64,000 nt of DNA from Halobellus sp. Atlit-31R (GTDB lineage: Archaea > Halobacteriota > Halobacteria > Halobacteriales > Haloferacaceae): assembly GCA_003665935.1 (NCBI GenBank), contig QPLR01000002.1:124001-188000 (forward strand), written 5' to 3'. Under the pieces are notes generated by a model that was not told where the DNA came from, did not search any database, and worked only from the letters and a program-made list of their open reading frames with translations. Below are positions 20,955-31,009 of this stretch, in pieces. The translations under genes were made by a program, and so were the position numbers. Positions within the stretch are counted from its first letter, which is position 1. Each line of letters begins with the position of its first letter.

Positions 20955-21485
20955 CTATGCGTCCGTCGCATCCTCGTCTGCCCGCCGTTCGTCGCGGATC
21001 GCGCGGATCACGTCCTGCCGCGCGACGATCCCGACGAGGTCGCCGTCGTCGAGGACCGGCAGTCGGTTGATGTCGCGCTCCTCGTCGGCCAGCAGGTCCA
21101 GGATCTCGTCGATCGAGGCGTCCGGATCGACGGTCACGACGTCCGCGGTCATCACCTCGCTGATCGGCTTGTTCGTGTTCCGCAGGAGGTCGATCCCGAG
21201 GTCGAGGTCGTCCCACGAGATGTCGACCGCGTACGTCAGCGTCTCCATGAACGGCGGGAGCCCGACCGGGATCCACAGCGTCCGGTCCTGGGTCTGAAAC
21301 AGGCCGACGAGGTCGTGCTGGGTGACGATCCCCGCCAGCGACCCGTCCTCGTCGACGACCGGATAGCCGTTGAACTCCGCGCGAGCGAGCCGACCGAGCA
21401 CTTCGCTCACGTCGTCGTCGACTGACACCGTCTCGACGTCCGTCGTCATCAGATCGCGGGCGGTCAGCGTCCGGATGTGAGCCAT
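20955..21485 (-). CDS. CBS-pair domain protein
   Basis: 176 residues made of two CBS domains (about 8-65 and 105-165). Each has the typical VSVDDDVSEVLGRL / VDPDASIDEILDLL helix and a GYPVVDEDGSLAGIVT or RLPVLDDGDLVGIVA strand pair. Such stand-alone pairs bind adenosine nucleotides and sense energy state. No effector domain is attached, and its partner is not evident from neighbours. Confidence 0.9.
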   Translation of the reverse strand: MAHIRTLTARDLMTTDVETVSVDDDVSEVLGRLARAEFNGYPVVDEDGSLAGIVTQHDLVGLFQTQDRTLWIPVGLPPFMETLTYAVDISWDDLDLGIDLLRNTNKPISEVMTADVVTVDPDASIDEILDLLADEERDINRLPVLDDGDLVGIVARQDVIRAIRDERRADEDATDA

Positions 21486-21623
21486 AACGAACTATTAGCG
21501 GGTCGCCGTCTAAGGGTTTGGCCCTCGACGAATCGAACAGCCGCGACCCGGTCCTGAGGGGGATCGCTCTGGTCGAGTGCGCACACGGGTTTCGCCGACG
21601 TGTCTATTCGGGCACCGTTATCG

Positions 21624-21635
21624 AGGATATATTTA
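21624..21635 (+). promoter_or_regulatory. TATA box of the RNase H-like gene
   Basis: GGATATATTTAA is one of the clearest TATA elements in the window and lies about 30 bases before the ATG at 21661. Confidence 0.6.
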
Positions 21636-21660
21636 AGAATCCACGTTGACTAGCGGGAGT

Positions 21661-22338
21661 ATGGCCGCTCACGGCCGTCCGACGCTCCGTGACCTGTTCG
21701 ACGACTCTCCGACGCCGCACATCGCGCATCCGCCGCGCACCCACCACCGCCACTTCTACGTCGCGACCGACGGGTCGTATCGTCGCGACGGTGCCGGCGG
21801 CGGCCTCGGAGCCGTCATCGAGACGCGGGACGGCACCCGCGTCGCCCGGGTCTCCCTGCCCGACGCCGCACCGAACAACAACGTCGCCGAGTACCGCGCG
21901 CTGCACCTCGGGCTCGACGTGCTCGCGGCCCGGACGCCGGCGGACGCGCGGGTCGGCGTCCTCGTCGATCACGACGACCTCGCGGCGGCGGTCAACAGCG
22001 AGGTGCTCGCGTGCGCTGGCGGCGACGCCGGCTGGCGTCCACACGGCAGAGAGCGGATCCCACCGGGCAGCGAGTCTCACTGGCGGGGGATCCAGGCCCG
22101 CATCGCCGGCTTCGGGGAACTCCGGGCGGCGCGGATCGACGGTCGGGAGAACCCGGCACACCCCCTCGCCAACGCGCCACAGGACTACGCGCACGTGAAC
22201 CGACGCGCCGACCGCTGCGTGCTCCCCGATCCGATCGGGACCGAGACGCGGGACGCGGCCGTCGTCGACGAGCGGCCCGACGGCAGCGACGCCCAGTATC
22301 CGCCGCCGTCGCGGTTCGAGAGCCGCGCCAGCGACTGA
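21661..22338 (+). CDS. RNase H-like protein
   Basis: 225 residues. The RNase HI fold is visible from residue 31: YVATDGSYRRDGAGGG (Asp 37), NNNVAEYRALHLGLD (Glu 77), LVDHDDL (Asp 103), and the late VNRRADRCV with an acidic residue. Together they supply the acidic catalytic set. The N-terminal 30 residues and the last 40 are variable. It would cleave RNA in RNA-DNA hybrids, or act on related nucleic acids. Compared with bacterial RNase HI, the region after residue 115 carries an insertion rich in Gly, His and Arg. Confidence 0.8.
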   Translation: MAAHGRPTLRDLFDDSPTPHIAHPPRTHHRHFYVATDGSYRRDGAGGGLGAVIETRDGTRVARVSLPDAAPNNNVAEYRALHLGLDVLAARTPADARVGVLVDHDDLAAAVNSEVLACAGGDAGWRPHGRERIPPGSESHWRGIQARIAGFGELRAARIDGRENPAHPLANAPQDYAHVNRRADRCVLPDPIGTETRDAAVVDERPDGSDAQYPPPSRFESRASD

Positions 22339-22348
22339 CACTCCCCTC

Positions 22349-23128
22349 TCACAGTCCACCGAGTCCGCTGAGGAGCAACCGCACGCCGACGACGGTCAGC
22401 AACGCGAACGTCGCGGCGCGCTGCGGACCGAGGGGGACCACAGTCCGGAGCCGGCGACCGACGCTGACGCCGGCGAGGCCCGGGACGATCGCGGCGGCGG
22501 AGACGACGAACTGTCCTCCACCCTCGTACAGCCCGAGGAACGCAGCCGCGAGCACGCGGATCGTGCCGACTCCCAGGAAGACCATCGCGACGACGCCGAC
22601 GAAGGTCGCGCGGTCGAGATCGAGACTGCGGAGATACGCCACCACCTGAACGCCGACGTTCGAGGCTCCGAACACGACGCCGGAGACGAAGCCGAGCCCC
22701 GCTTTGAGGCCGTCGGTCTCGCGGAAGCACCAGCCCCGGAGCCGGGACTCGCCGGGGATCCGGACGGCGTCCTGTGAGAAGGCGACGTAGGCGAGGACGA
22801 ACGCGCCGAGGCCGGTCACGAGCGGGGCCGTCGGGATCAGCGAGAGCCCGATCATTCCCAGCACGGTGCCGGCGGCCGCGGCTGCCACGTACGTCCAGAA
22901 GCGGGTCACGCAGGAGCGCAGCCCCGAACGGTCGAGCTCCCCCGCCAGCGAGACGTTCGCCGCGAGGATCGGGAGGATCATGACCGTCACGGCCTGCCCC
23001 GGGTCGAACGCCGACGCGAGCAACGACGTGCCGACGACGGCGAAGCCGAACCCGTTCACGCCCGTGACGACGCCGCCGAGTCCCACGGCGAGAACGACGA
23101 GGGCGGCCTGTGTTGCGTCGACGACCAT
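22349..23128 (-). CDS. Sulfite exporter TauE/SafE family protein
   Basis: 259 residues with about eight membrane helices in two halves. GGVVTGVNGFGFAVVGTSLL at the start and VSGVVFGASNVGVQVVAYL in the middle are the TauE/SafE glycine-rich repeats. It probably exports sulfite, sulfonates or organic acids. Located 88 bases downstream of the malic enzyme gene on the same strand, possibly co-transcribed. Confidence 0.88.
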   Translation of the reverse strand: MVVDATQAALVVLAVGLGGVVTGVNGFGFAVVGTSLLASAFDPGQAVTVMILPILAANVSLAGELDRSGLRSCVTRFWTYVAAAAAGTVLGMIGLSLIPTAPLVTGLGAFVLAYVAFSQDAVRIPGESRLRGWCFRETDGLKAGLGFVSGVVFGASNVGVQVVAYLRSLDLDRATFVGVVAMVFLGVGTIRVLAAAFLGLYEGGGQFVVSAAAIVPGLAGVSVGRRLRTVVPLGPQRAATFALLTVVGVRLLLSGLGGL

Positions 23129-23216
23129 CGCGTATCCGTCGCAGCGGCGACGACTTGAACGTATCCCGGGTGTTCGAGTGCGTCGAAACGGGGTGGACGG
23201 CCGGACGACTGACTGC

Positions 23217-25460
23217 TTACTCCTGTGCGTCGACGACGGCGACGCCGGCGAGGTTGACGATGTCCTTCACTTCGTCCCCGCGCTGGAGGACGTGGACCGG
23301 CTTGTCCATCCCGACGAGCATCGGGCCGATGGCCTCCGCGCCGCCGAGGCGCTGGAGCAGTTTGTAGCCGATGTTCCCCGCCTCGAGGTTCGGGAACACG
23401 AGGACGTTCGCGGGCTCGTCGAGCTGGGAGAACTCGTAGGTGCCTTCGAGGATGTCCTCGACGACGGCGGTGTCGGCCTGCATCTCGCCGTCGACCGGGA
23501 AGTCGACCTCGTCGTCGGCGTGAAGCGTCGAGACGGCGTCACGGATCTTCCGGGTCCCCTCGTTCTCGACGCTGCCGAAGTTCGAGTACGACAGCATCGC
23601 CGCGCGCGGTTCGACGTTGAACCGCCGGGCGAGTTCGCCCGTGTGCTTTGTGATCTCGGCGAGCACGTCGGATGCGGGATCGAGATTGACTGTCGTGTCA
23701 GCCGCGAAGATGACGCGGTTCTTGAACGTCAGCATATACACCCCGGCCGCGTAGTCGGCGTCGGGCGCGGTGCCGATGATCTGCAGCGGGGGGCGGAGCG
23801 CCGAGGGGTAGTGGTGAGTCAGCCCCGTCAGCATCGCGTCGGCGTCGCCCTGTTCGACCATTACGCTGGCGAAGTAGTTGCTGTCGCCGCGGATCAGTTC
23901 GTGGGCCTCGTTCTTCGTGACGCCCTCGCGCTGTCGGAGGTCGTACAGGCGGTCGGCGTAGTGGTCCCAGTCGCCGCTGCGCGGGTCGACGATCTCGGGC
24001 CGGAATTCGAGGCCGAGCTCGGCCGCGGTCTCGGCGATCTCGTCGGCGTTGCCGACGAGGACAGGCTGGGCGATCCCCTGCTCTTGCATCTGGTAGGCCG
24101 CGCGGATGATCTTCTCGTCGCCGCCCTCCGCGAGCGCGACGCGCTTCGGGTCCGACTTCGCCTTGTTGAGGACGACGCGCATCATCTCGCGGGACTTCCC
24201 GAGGCGCGCCTCGAGGCGCTCCTCGTAGGCTTCGAGGTTGACCTCGCTCCGGGCACAGCCGGAGTCCATCGCCGCCTCGGCGACCGCGGGGGCGACCTCG
24301 AAGAGGACGCGCGGGTCGAGCGGCTTCGGGATGAGGTAGTCGGGGCCGAACTGCAGCGGCTGGTCGCCGTAGGCCTTCACGACGGCGTCCGGGACGTCCT
24401 GTCGCGCGAGCTCCGCGAGCGCCTCGGCGGCGGCGCGCTTCATCTCCTCGTTGATCTCCGTCGCGCGCACGTCGAGTGCGCCCCGGAAGATGAACGGGAA
24501 CCCGAGGACGTTGTTCACCTGATTCGGGTAGTCCGAGCGTCCGGTCGCCATAATCACCGTGTCGTCGCGGGCGGCCTTCGCGTCCTCGTAGTTGATCTCG
24601 GGGTCGGGGTTCGCCATCGCGAAGACGATCGGATCGTCGGCCATCGAGGCGACCATCTCCTCGGAGACGATGCCGCCGACCGAGAGGCCGACGAACACGT
24701 CCGCGCCCTCCATCGCCTCCGGGAGCGTCTCGGCGTCGACGTCGGCCGCGAATTCGGCTTTGTACTCGTTGAGCCCCTCGCGGTCGGAGCCGATGACGCC
24801 CGAGGAGTCACACATCACGATGTTGTCCTTCTGGACGCCGAGCGACGTGTAGAATCGGGCGGTCGCGAGCGCGGACGCGCCAGCGCCGGAGAAGACGATC
24901 CGCAGGTCCTCGAGATCTTTGTCGACGACGTCGGCGGCGTTCAGCAGGGCCGCACCGGAGATGATCGCGGTGCCGTGCTGGTCGTCGTGGAAGATCGGAA
25001 TGTCCGTCTCCTCGCGGAGGCGCGACTCGACCACGAAACACTCGGGTGCCTTGATGTCTTCGAGGTTGATCCCGCCGAAGGTCGGCTCCATCGCGCGGAC
25101 GCTCTCGACGATCGCGTCCGGGTCGTCGAGGTCGAGTTCGATGTCGAAGACGTCGATGTCGGCGAAGCGCTTGAACAGGACGCCTTTGCCCTCCATAACG
25201 GGCTTCGAGGCCTGTGCGCCGATGTCACCGAGCCCGAGCACGGCGCTGCCGTTCGAGACCACGCCCACGAGGTTCCCCTTGGCGGTGTACTCGTAGGCGC
25301 GTGTCGGGTCCGCGTCGATGTCGCGGCAGGGAGCCGCGACGCCGGGCGAGTACGCCAGCGAGAGGTCGCGCTGGGTGTTCGTCGGCTTCGTCGTCGAGAT
25401 CTCGATCTTCCCTGGCGGCTCCTCGCGGTGATACTCTCTCGCGTCGTCGTCGAGTCCCAT
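23217..25460 (-). CDS. maeB: NADP-dependent malic enzyme with C-terminal phosphotransacetylase-like domain
   Basis: Oxidatively decarboxylates malate to pyruvate. The 747 residues match the large MaeB type. Residues about 20-430 form the malic enzyme part ([60 protein letters not shown]). Residues about 440-747 form a phosphotransacetylase-like domain ([24 protein letters not shown]-type end) that regulates the enzyme and is usually not catalytic. ATG 25460 is fixed by the family N-terminus and the promoter; the in-frame extension upstream is antisense to the M24 gene. Confidence 0.95.
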   Translation of the reverse strand: MGLDDDAREYHREEPPGKIEISTTKPTNTQRDLSLAYSPGVAAPCRDIDADPTRAYEYTAKGNLVGVVSNGSAVLGLGDIGAQASKPVMEGKGVLFKRFADIDVFDIELDLDDPDAIVESVRAMEPTFGGINLEDIKAPECFVVESRLREETDIPIFHDDQHGTAIISGAALLNAADVVDKDLEDLRIVFSGAGASALATARFYTSLGVQKDNIVMCDSSGVIGSDREGLNEYKAEFAADVDAETLPEAMEGADVFVGLSVGGIVSEEMVASMADDPIVFAMANPDPEINYEDAKAARDDTVIMATGRSDYPNQVNNVLGFPFIFRGALDVRATEINEEMKRAAAEALAELARQDVPDAVVKAYGDQPLQFGPDYLIPKPLDPRVLFEVAPAVAEAAMDSGCARSEVNLEAYEERLEARLGKSREMMRVVLNKAKSDPKRVALAEGGDEKIIRAAYQMQEQGIAQPVLVGNADEIAETAAELGLEFRPEIVDPRSGDWDHYADRLYDLRQREGVTKNEAHELIRGDSNYFASVMVEQGDADAMLTGLTHHYPSALRPPLQIIGTAPDADYAAGVYMLTFKNRVIFAADTTVNLDPASDVLAEITKHTGELARRFNVEPRAAMLSYSNFGSVENEGTRKIRDAVSTLHADDEVDFPVDGEMQADTAVVEDILEGTYEFSQLDEPANVLVFPNLEAGNIGYKLLQRLGGAEAIGPMLVGMDKPVHVLQRGDEVKDIVNLAGVAVVDAQE

Positions 25461-25483
25461 AGCGGCGGCGATGATACCTGCAC

Positions 25484-25517
25484 AAAAAAAGCTATCTGTC
25501 GAAGCCTTATTCGACAG
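25484..25517 (-). promoter_or_regulatory. Malic enzyme promoter with perfect inverted repeat
   Basis: A TATA-like A/T run on this strand (about 25484-25494) lies 25-35 bases before the ATG at 25460. Directly upstream sits a perfect 8-bp inverted repeat, CTGTCGAA (25496-25503) and TTCGACAG (25510-25517), with spacer GCCTTA. This is a strong candidate transcription-factor site. Confidence 0.55.
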
Positions 25518-25552
25518 ACGACGTATGGGGTCGCCGCCGGGCCGAGCGACGA

Positions 25553-26719
25553 TCAGATCGTGCGAACGCCGTGGCGCTCGATGGCAAACGACGAGCCCTC
25601 CACGCGCGAGGTCACGGTCCGCGTCGGCCACTCGCCGGTGCTCGTGAGGACGTCGACGCCGTCCTCGGTGACGAGCGCGGTGTCTTCGGACTTCGCCCCG
25701 CGGACCGTCGGGTTGTACGCGTATCCGAGCGGTGCCTCCACCGGCTCGTCGCTCCCCGGCTCCGCGACCCACTCGCGGGTGTCGTAGCCGGCGGCCCCGC
25801 CCTGGTGGTGCTGTTGCCACTCGGTCGGTTCGCCGAGCGCGTCGTAGGCGTCCCGGATCGCGTCGAAGACGTCGCCGGCGGTCCCGTCTCCCGCTCGCGC
25901 GGCGCGCCGTGTCGCATCGAGCGCCGTCGCCTCGACGCGCATTGCTGCCTCGTGACGCTCCCGGAGCCACGCGGGCGCGCCGTCGAACGCGACCGTCCGC
26001 GTCGCGCTGGCGCAGAGCCCCCCGCGCTCCGCGGACACGGAGAGCAGCGCGTACTCGCCGAGTTGTGCGCCGGTCGGCGTGTAATGCCGATACGTCTGGG
26101 CGCGCTCGCTGCCCGCGACGAGCGCCACGGGCGCTTCGATCCCCAGCGTCGCCAGCGAGATGCGGAGGCCCGAGGCGACCTCGTGTTCGGTGTCGCCGGG
26201 CTGGAGTTCGCCCGCGACGCGCTCGAGTGCGCCGGCGACATCGCGTCCGAGCTCCCGGTAGCGCTCGACGTCGGTCGGGGAGAGGGGCCGGCGCAGTCGA
26301 CTCGCGTCGAGGGCGTCGAGGCCGGGCACGTCGAAGTCCGCCGCGCCCGCGCCCGCGGTGGCGTCTCCGACGGCCGACGCGAGCGACGACTCGTACCACG
26401 GGGCGGCGGTGACGTCGAACGCGTCGGGCAGTTCCTCGGCGGCGAGCCGCTCCGCCTCGATGTTGTTCGTAACGGCGACGAAGCCGTCCTCCCGGGTGTA
26501 GCCGGCGGCGGCGACCCCGACGTCCGCGCTGCGGTCGACGACGTTGCTGCCGGTCGTCAGCCACGCGAAGGAGTTCGGCCGGCCGAACCAGACGGCGTCC
26601 AGCCCCTCGCTGTCGAGGAACGCCGACAGTCGCTCGCGCCGATGTTCGAGATGCTGCTGCGTCCGAGAGCTGCCCGCCTCGCCGTTTGCGGCCTCGCCCG
26701 GCGGCGTCTCGTCGATCAT
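25553..26719 (-). CDS. M24 (creatinase/Xaa-Pro peptidase) family protein lacking two metal ligands
   Basis: 388 residues: N-terminal creatinase-like domain ([17 protein letters not shown]) and a pita-bread domain from about residue 145. The His-containing [13 protein letters not shown] (His 305) and [19 protein letters not shown] (Glu 345) are conserved. The first two metal ligands, Asp in DxGxxxxGYxxDxTRT, are Ser 227 and Ser 238 ([18 protein letters not shown]). Hydrolysis by the classical two-metal mechanism is therefore doubtful. Start ATG 26719 matches the conserved region; 92 bases downstream of it in gene order is the malic enzyme start. Confidence 0.75.
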   Translation of the reverse strand: MIDETPPGEAANGEAGSSRTQQHLEHRRERLSAFLDSEGLDAVWFGRPNSFAWLTTGSNVVDRSADVGVAAAGYTREDGFVAVTNNIEAERLAAEELPDAFDVTAAPWYESSLASAVGDATAGAGAADFDVPGLDALDASRLRRPLSPTDVERYRELGRDVAGALERVAGELQPGDTEHEVASGLRISLATLGIEAPVALVAGSERAQTYRHYTPTGAQLGEYALLSVSAERGGLCASATRTVAFDGAPAWLRERHEAAMRVEATALDATRRAARAGDGTAGDVFDAIRDAYDALGEPTEWQQHHQGGAAGYDTREWVAEPGSDEPVEAPLGYAYNPTVRGAKSEDTALVTEDGVDVLTSTGEWPTRTVTSRVEGSSFAIERHGVRTI

Positions 26720-26830
26720 ACGTGTCGATTCCGTCGCCGCGACTTGAAACGTGTCGAAACCGCGGCGGGCCGCCGGCGGCCGCTGTCGCCGAGAGAGCGA
26801 TTCAAGTATCTCCGGTCCTGAGCCGTGGAT

Positions 26831-27673
26831 ATGGATACACGTCTCCGTCGGCTCGTCGGTATCTCGGCCACGCTCACGGGCATCCTGATGGTGCTCGGCG
26901 TGTACACCGCGGCGACGGGTGCGGGGCTGACCTGCGCCGGCCGCTGGCCGCTGTGTGACGGATTTTTGGGGCTGTTTCCGGCCAACTGGAGTAGTTTCAT
27001 CGAGTGGTTCCACCGATTCGTCGCGATGATCACCGGCTTCGTCGTCCTCGGGACCACGATCGTCGCGTGGCGACAGAAGGCCGACCGGCGCGTCCGCTTC
27101 GCGCTCGCCGGTGCGACGATCCTGCTGCCCTCGCAGATCATCCTCGGGGCGCTCACGGTGACGACCTACCAGTGGGCGGTCCTGCTCGCGCACTTCAGCA
27201 CGGCGTCGATCATCTTCACCGGCGTCGCGCTGGCGGCCGCGTGGACGTACGGCACGTCCGACGGCCGACACGACCAGATGCGGAAGTCGCTCACGACCGC
27301 CGGACTCTCCCTCCCGGTGCTGCTCGCGCTGACGCCGCACGCGTTCGTCACCTTCGGCCCGCCAGTGCAGGCGCTGTACTACTTCCTCGGCCTCGGTACG
27401 TACGCCGCCCTGCTGGCCACGGCGGTGTGGTCGTCGCCGACGGCGGGAACCGATGCCGCTCGGGCCTCGCGGCGCGTCCGCCTGCTGGCCGGTGCCGCGG
27501 CGCTCGTCGTCGTCTCGCTGCTCGTCGTCGGTCGGCTCGTCTACGGTGGGACGCTCCAGTACGTCTCGATGGGCGGGAGCCTGGCGGCGCTCGGCCTCGT
27601 CGCCGTCGCGTGGTACACGGTACGTCGCGGCGTCGACGCGACGGGCTCGCGCGGCGTCCCCGGCAGCGACTGA
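26831..27673 (+). CDS. ctaA: COX15/CtaA-like haem A synthase family protein
   Basis: 280 residues with eight membrane helices, consistent with CtaA. GVYTAATGAGLTCAGRWPLC carries the Cys pair region near the N-terminus, FIEWFHRFVAMITG the haem-ligand His of the first half, and LLAHFSTASIIFTGV another conserved His. It would convert haem O to haem A for terminal oxidases. ATG 26831 is preferred to GTG 26825: a TATA-like CAAGTATC lies 25 bases before it. Divergent from the M24 gene. The ctaB and oxidase genes are not in view. Confidence 0.85.
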   Translation: MDTRLRRLVGISATLTGILMVLGVYTAATGAGLTCAGRWPLCDGFLGLFPANWSSFIEWFHRFVAMITGFVVLGTTIVAWRQKADRRVRFALAGATILLPSQIILGALTVTTYQWAVLLAHFSTASIIFTGVALAAAWTYGTSDGRHDQMRKSLTTAGLSLPVLLALTPHAFVTFGPPVQALYYFLGLGTYAALLATAVWSSPTAGTDAARASRRVRLLAGAAALVVVSLLVVGRLVYGGTLQYVSMGGSLAALGLVAVAWYTVRRGVDATGSRGVPGSD

Positions 27674-27842
27674 GACACCTTCGCGGACCGGCGTTTTTCC
27701 ACCCCCGTCGTCATCCGTCCGGCCGCGGTGAACGGACACCGTTGCCGGGCAGTTACCGAATCGCCCGACTCCGTCGACCCGAGCGCAGTAATCGTGAGAC
27801 GCCGATGGCGCACCGCGTTTCGCTCGACGTGCGGTCGAAAAG

Positions 27843-27892
27843 CCGTTACTTGTGTGAACGGACGTATACCAAAACGATACGTTGTTATATTC
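27843..27892 (+). promoter_or_regulatory. Promoter of amino-acid ABC operon with inverted repeats
   Basis: TTATAT (27885-27890) is the TATA box, 25 bases before the ATG, so the message is leaderless. Just upstream are two perfect inverted repeats: ACGTAT (27862-27867) with ATACGT (27877-27882), and CCGTT (27843-27847) with AACGG (27857-27861). They are candidate operators for amino-acid-responsive control. Confidence 0.55.
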
Positions 27893-27914
27893 CTCTCTAT
27901 AACCCCACACTGTT

Positions 27915-28817
27915 ATGCGCAGACGGACCTACGTGAAGACTGGTGCCGGCGTTCTGGCCGGCGGACTGCTCGCCGGGTGTACCGGCGGCGGCTCTGGCGA
28001 CGAAGCGACCGAGACGAGTGCCAGCGACGGCGAGTCGTCGACGACTGAGGCGGCCGAGACCGAGACCGAGGCTGAGACGACGGAATCCGCCGTCCCCTCG
28101 AACGTCGTCATCGGCTCCGACATCCCGTACCGCCCGTTCGAGTACGAGACGACCTCCGGCGAGCTGACCGGCTTCGACGTCGACATCGCGGCGGCGGTCT
28201 TCGAGGACCAACTCGGCGTCGACTACGAGTTCAAGCCGACGAGCTTCGACTCGATCATCCCCTCGCTGAACAACAACAACTTCCGGATCATCATGTCCGC
28301 GATGACGATCAACGACGAGCGGGACGAGGAAGTCGACTTCTCGGACCCGTACTTCACCGCCTACCAGACGGTCATCGTCCGCGAGGGCGGCTCGATCTCC
28401 TCGAAGGCGGACCTGCAGGGGCAACCGATCGGCGTCCAGAAGGGCACGACGGGTGCCAACGCCGCCGAACAGCTCCAAGAGGAGTTCGACGGCGACCTCG
28501 AACTGAAGAAGTACGACCAGATCTCCGGCGCGTTCCAGGCCCTGATCAACGGCCAGGTCAACGCGATCATCAACGACAACACCGTCAACGCCGAGTTCGC
28601 GAACGAGCGCGACGACGTCGTCTTCCTCGAAGGCGAGGGCGCGGCCGCAGAGGCCGGTCAGGAGGCGCCGCCGTATCTCACGCTCACCGTGGAGAACTAC
28701 GGTATCGCGTTCCGCGAGGACGACGACGAGTTCCGCGAGCGCGTCAACGAGGCGCTCGCGGCGATCAAAGAGAACGGCACGTACGAAGAGATCTACTCGG
28801 AGTACTTCGCGGGATAA
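27915..28817 (+). CDS. Polar amino-acid ABC transporter substrate-binding lipoprotein
   Basis: 300 residues. Twin-arginine type signal (RRRTYVK) followed by lipobox LLAGC with Cys 22, so it is exported folded and lipid-anchored. A Thr/Glu-rich linker follows (about 25-60). The family 3 solute-binding domain spans residues 65-300: VVIGSDIPYRPFEYE, GFDVDIAAAVFE, DFSDPYFTAYQTVIV and ENGTYEEIYSEYF. These signatures fit polar amino acids such as arginine, glutamate or glutamine; the exact ligand is not clear. First gene of a three-gene importer operon. Confidence 0.93.
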   Translation: MRRRTYVKTGAGVLAGGLLAGCTGGGSGDEATETSASDGESSTTEAAETETEAETTESAVPSNVVIGSDIPYRPFEYETTSGELTGFDVDIAAAVFEDQLGVDYEFKPTSFDSIIPSLNNNNFRIIMSAMTINDERDEEVDFSDPYFTAYQTVIVREGGSISSKADLQGQPIGVQKGTTGANAAEQLQEEFDGDLELKKYDQISGAFQALINGQVNAIINDNTVNAEFANERDDVVFLEGEGAAAEAGQEAPPYLTLTVENYGIAFREDDDEFRERVNEALAAIKENGTYEEIYSEYFAG

Positions 28818-28847
28818 CGCGCCACGGACCTGTATTTCGTCCCAACT

Positions 28848-29675
28848 ATGGCTGACTCATACTCGGGCGCGCCGGCCGAAGCGAACGCTGCGGCGGACGG
28901 ATTCTTCGACGACCAGACGCTGAAGTATCTCGGTGTCGGGCTGTCGAGTCTGTTCGCGCTGGGCGTCGTGCTTCTCGTCCTGTATATTCTCTCCGTGCAG
29001 GTCGACTACGGGCTCTTGCCGACGATCTTCCCGCAGTTCCTCGACGCGTACGTGCTGGTCCTCACAATCGTTGTCACGGGCAGTGTGCTCTCGGTGTCTT
29101 CCGGGATCTTCGTGGGACTGGCGCGCGTCTCGAAGACGCGCGTGACGAGGGGCATCTCCGCGGCGTACGTCCAGTTCTTCCGCGGCACGCCGCTGCTCTT
29201 TCAGATCTTCGTCGTCTACTTCGGCGTCCCGACGCTGTGGCCGGGCACGTTCCCGATCCAGAACTGGGGGATGCCGACCGCGATCATCGCCCTGACGCTG
29301 AACCACGCCGCGTACGTCGGCGAGGCGGTCCGCGGCGGGATCGGCGCAGTGCCCGACGGACAGATGGAGGCCGCGCGCTCGCTGGGGATGGGATACGTCC
29401 AGGCGATGCGAGAGGTCGTGATCCCGCAGGCGTGGCGAAACGCGCTCGCGGCGGTCGGCAACGACCAGATCATCCTCGTGAAAGACACCTCGCTGCTGAC
29501 GGTCATCGCGATTCCCGAGCTCATCCAGCAGTTCCGCGACGTCAACAGCGCGACGTTCGACCCGTGGACGCCGCTCATACTCGTCGCGATCGCGTACCTG
29601 TCGATCACGATCCCGATGGGGCGGCTGGTCGAGTACCTCGAATCGCGCTCCGACTGGGGCGGTGAATCGCAATGA
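28848..29675 (+). CDS. Polar amino-acid ABC transporter permease
   Basis: 275 residues. HisM/GlnP-type permease with membrane segments from about residue 33. [40 protein letters not shown] and [20 protein letters not shown] (EAA loop) are diagnostic. A single permease gene means a homodimeric channel. It lies 30 bases after the binding-protein gene and overlaps the ATPase gene by 4 bases. Confidence 0.94.
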   Translation: MADSYSGAPAEANAAADGFFDDQTLKYLGVGLSSLFALGVVLLVLYILSVQVDYGLLPTIFPQFLDAYVLVLTIVVTGSVLSVSSGIFVGLARVSKTRVTRGISAAYVQFFRGTPLLFQIFVVYFGVPTLWPGTFPIQNWGMPTAIIALTLNHAAYVGEAVRGGIGAVPDGQMEAARSLGMGYVQAMREVVIPQAWRNALAAVGNDQIILVKDTSLLTVIAIPELIQQFRDVNSATFDPWTPLILVAIAYLSITIPMGRLVEYLESRSDWGGESQ

Positions 29676-30412
29676 GCGAGGCAGACTCCCTGCTCGAGTT
29701 CGATCACGTGGACAAGTACTTCGGCGAGACACACGTTCTCAAGGAGGTCTCGCTCGACATCGACGACGGCGAGGTGTGCGTCGTGGTCGGGCCGTCGGGG
29801 TCCGGCAAGTCGACGCTCCTGCGCTGTGCGAACCGGCTCGAAGAGATCCAGGCCGGCGAGATCCGACTCGACGGCCGCTCGATCTCGGACCCGGACGCCG
29901 ACATCAACCGCCTCCGACAGCGGATCGGGATGGTGTTCCAGTCGTTCAACCTCTTTCCGCACAAGACGGCGCTCGAGAACATCACGCTCGCGCCGCGGAA
30001 GGTCCGCAGCATCGACGCCGACACGTCCCGCAAGCGCGCCGAGGAGTTGCTCGAGGACGTCGGACTGCTCGAACAGGCCACCTCCTACCCGAACCAGCTC
30101 TCCGGCGGGCAACAGCAGCGCGTCGCCATCGCCCGCGCGCTGGCGATGGACCCGAAGGTGATGCTCTTCGACGAGGTGACGAGCGCGCTCGATCCCGAAC
30201 TCGTCGGCGAAGTGCTCGAAGTGATGCGCGGGCTCGCGGCCGACGGGATGACGATGATGGTCGTCACCCACGAGATGGGCTTCGCCCGCGAGGTCGGCGA
30301 CCGCATCGTCCTGATGGACGAGGGCCGGATCGTCGAGACCGGCGACCCGCAGGCGTTCTTCGAGAATCCCCGAACCGACCGCGGCGAGCAGTTCCTCTCG
30401 AAACTGCTCTGA
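29672..30412 (+). CDS. Polar amino-acid ABC transporter ATP-binding protein
   Basis: 246 residues, GlnQ/HisP type. Walker A is [13 protein letters not shown] (about residue 36-48), Q-loop [14 protein letters not shown], signature [15 protein letters not shown], Walker [16 protein letters not shown], and H-loop [14 protein letters not shown]. The ATG overlaps the permease stop (ATGA), and GGCGGTGA just upstream can serve as ribosome binding site. Third and last gene of the importer. Confidence 0.95.
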   Translation: MSEADSLLEFDHVDKYFGETHVLKEVSLDIDDGEVCVVVGPSGSGKSTLLRCANRLEEIQAGEIRLDGRSISDPDADINRLRQRIGMVFQSFNLFPHKTALENITLAPRKVRSIDADTSRKRAEELLEDVGLLEQATSYPNQLSGGQQQRVAIARALAMDPKVMLFDEVTSALDPELVGEVLEVMRGLAADGMTMMVVTHEMGFAREVGDRIVLMDEGRIVETGDPQAFFENPRTDRGEQFLSKLL

Positions 30413-30451
30413 ACCGGCTCCGCGGGCGGTTTCGCGACAAAACTCTTGTCA

Positions 30452-30949
30452 GTGCTCTCGCTAGTGGCGGCCGCGACGCTGCTCGCACTCCCGCTGTTGG
30501 CCGGCGTGAGCCTCGTCGTCGCCGGGGTGAGCCGCCGCTCGCTGGCGTGGACGCTCGTCGGCGTCCACGCGGTCGCGATCCTCGGCAGCGTCGCCGCACT
30601 CGCCGCCAGCTCTCCGGTCGGGGCTCAGGACGCGCCGATCGGTGCCACCGTCGGACTCCTCCGGTTCACGCTCGGCGTCCTCGTCGGCGGACTGCTCGTC
30701 GCGGCCGTCGCCGAAGGCCTCCCGATCGGCCTCGGGGCGCTGGCGACGACGGCGATCCGCGGCGTCTCGCGAGGGTGTGCGACGGCGGGCTACGCGCTCG
30801 GCGGCGTCGGGGGCGCGGTCGTCGGGCTGCTCCTCACGGGCAGCGTGGCCGCCGCCGTCGTCGGTGCGCTCTCTGCTCCCGCGACCGCGTTCGGCGGCCC
30901 GCTTCTCGACGTCGCGGCGACGCGGCTCAGCGGCTCCGACCTCGCGTGA
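30452..30949 (+). CDS. Small Ala/Gly-rich membrane protein
   Basis: 165 residues from GTG 30452 (a TTG two codons earlier is also possible). Four or five hydrophobic segments rich in Ala, Gly, Val and Leu. No motif is recognised. It follows the ABC operon by 39 bases on the same strand, so it could be co-transcribed, but nothing ties it to transport. Composition is coding-like but low in charged residues; the gene call is moderately secure. Confidence 0.5.
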   Translation: MLSLVAAATLLALPLLAGVSLVVAGVSRRSLAWTLVGVHAVAILGSVAALAASSPVGAQDAPIGATVGLLRFTLGVLVGGLLVAAVAEGLPIGLGALATTAIRGVSRGCATAGYALGGVGGAVVGLLLTGSVAAAVVGALSAPATAFGGPLLDVAATRLSGSDLA

Positions 30950-31009
30950 GTCGGCGCTCGTTACGAGTCGAGTTCGGCTCGTGGCAGGTCGCCCCCCGAG
31001 CCCGAACGC

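Noticed and set aside
22866-25787. 973-codon frame antisense to malic enzyme
   Set aside because: Overlaps a certain gene over its whole length, and has no recognisable domain.
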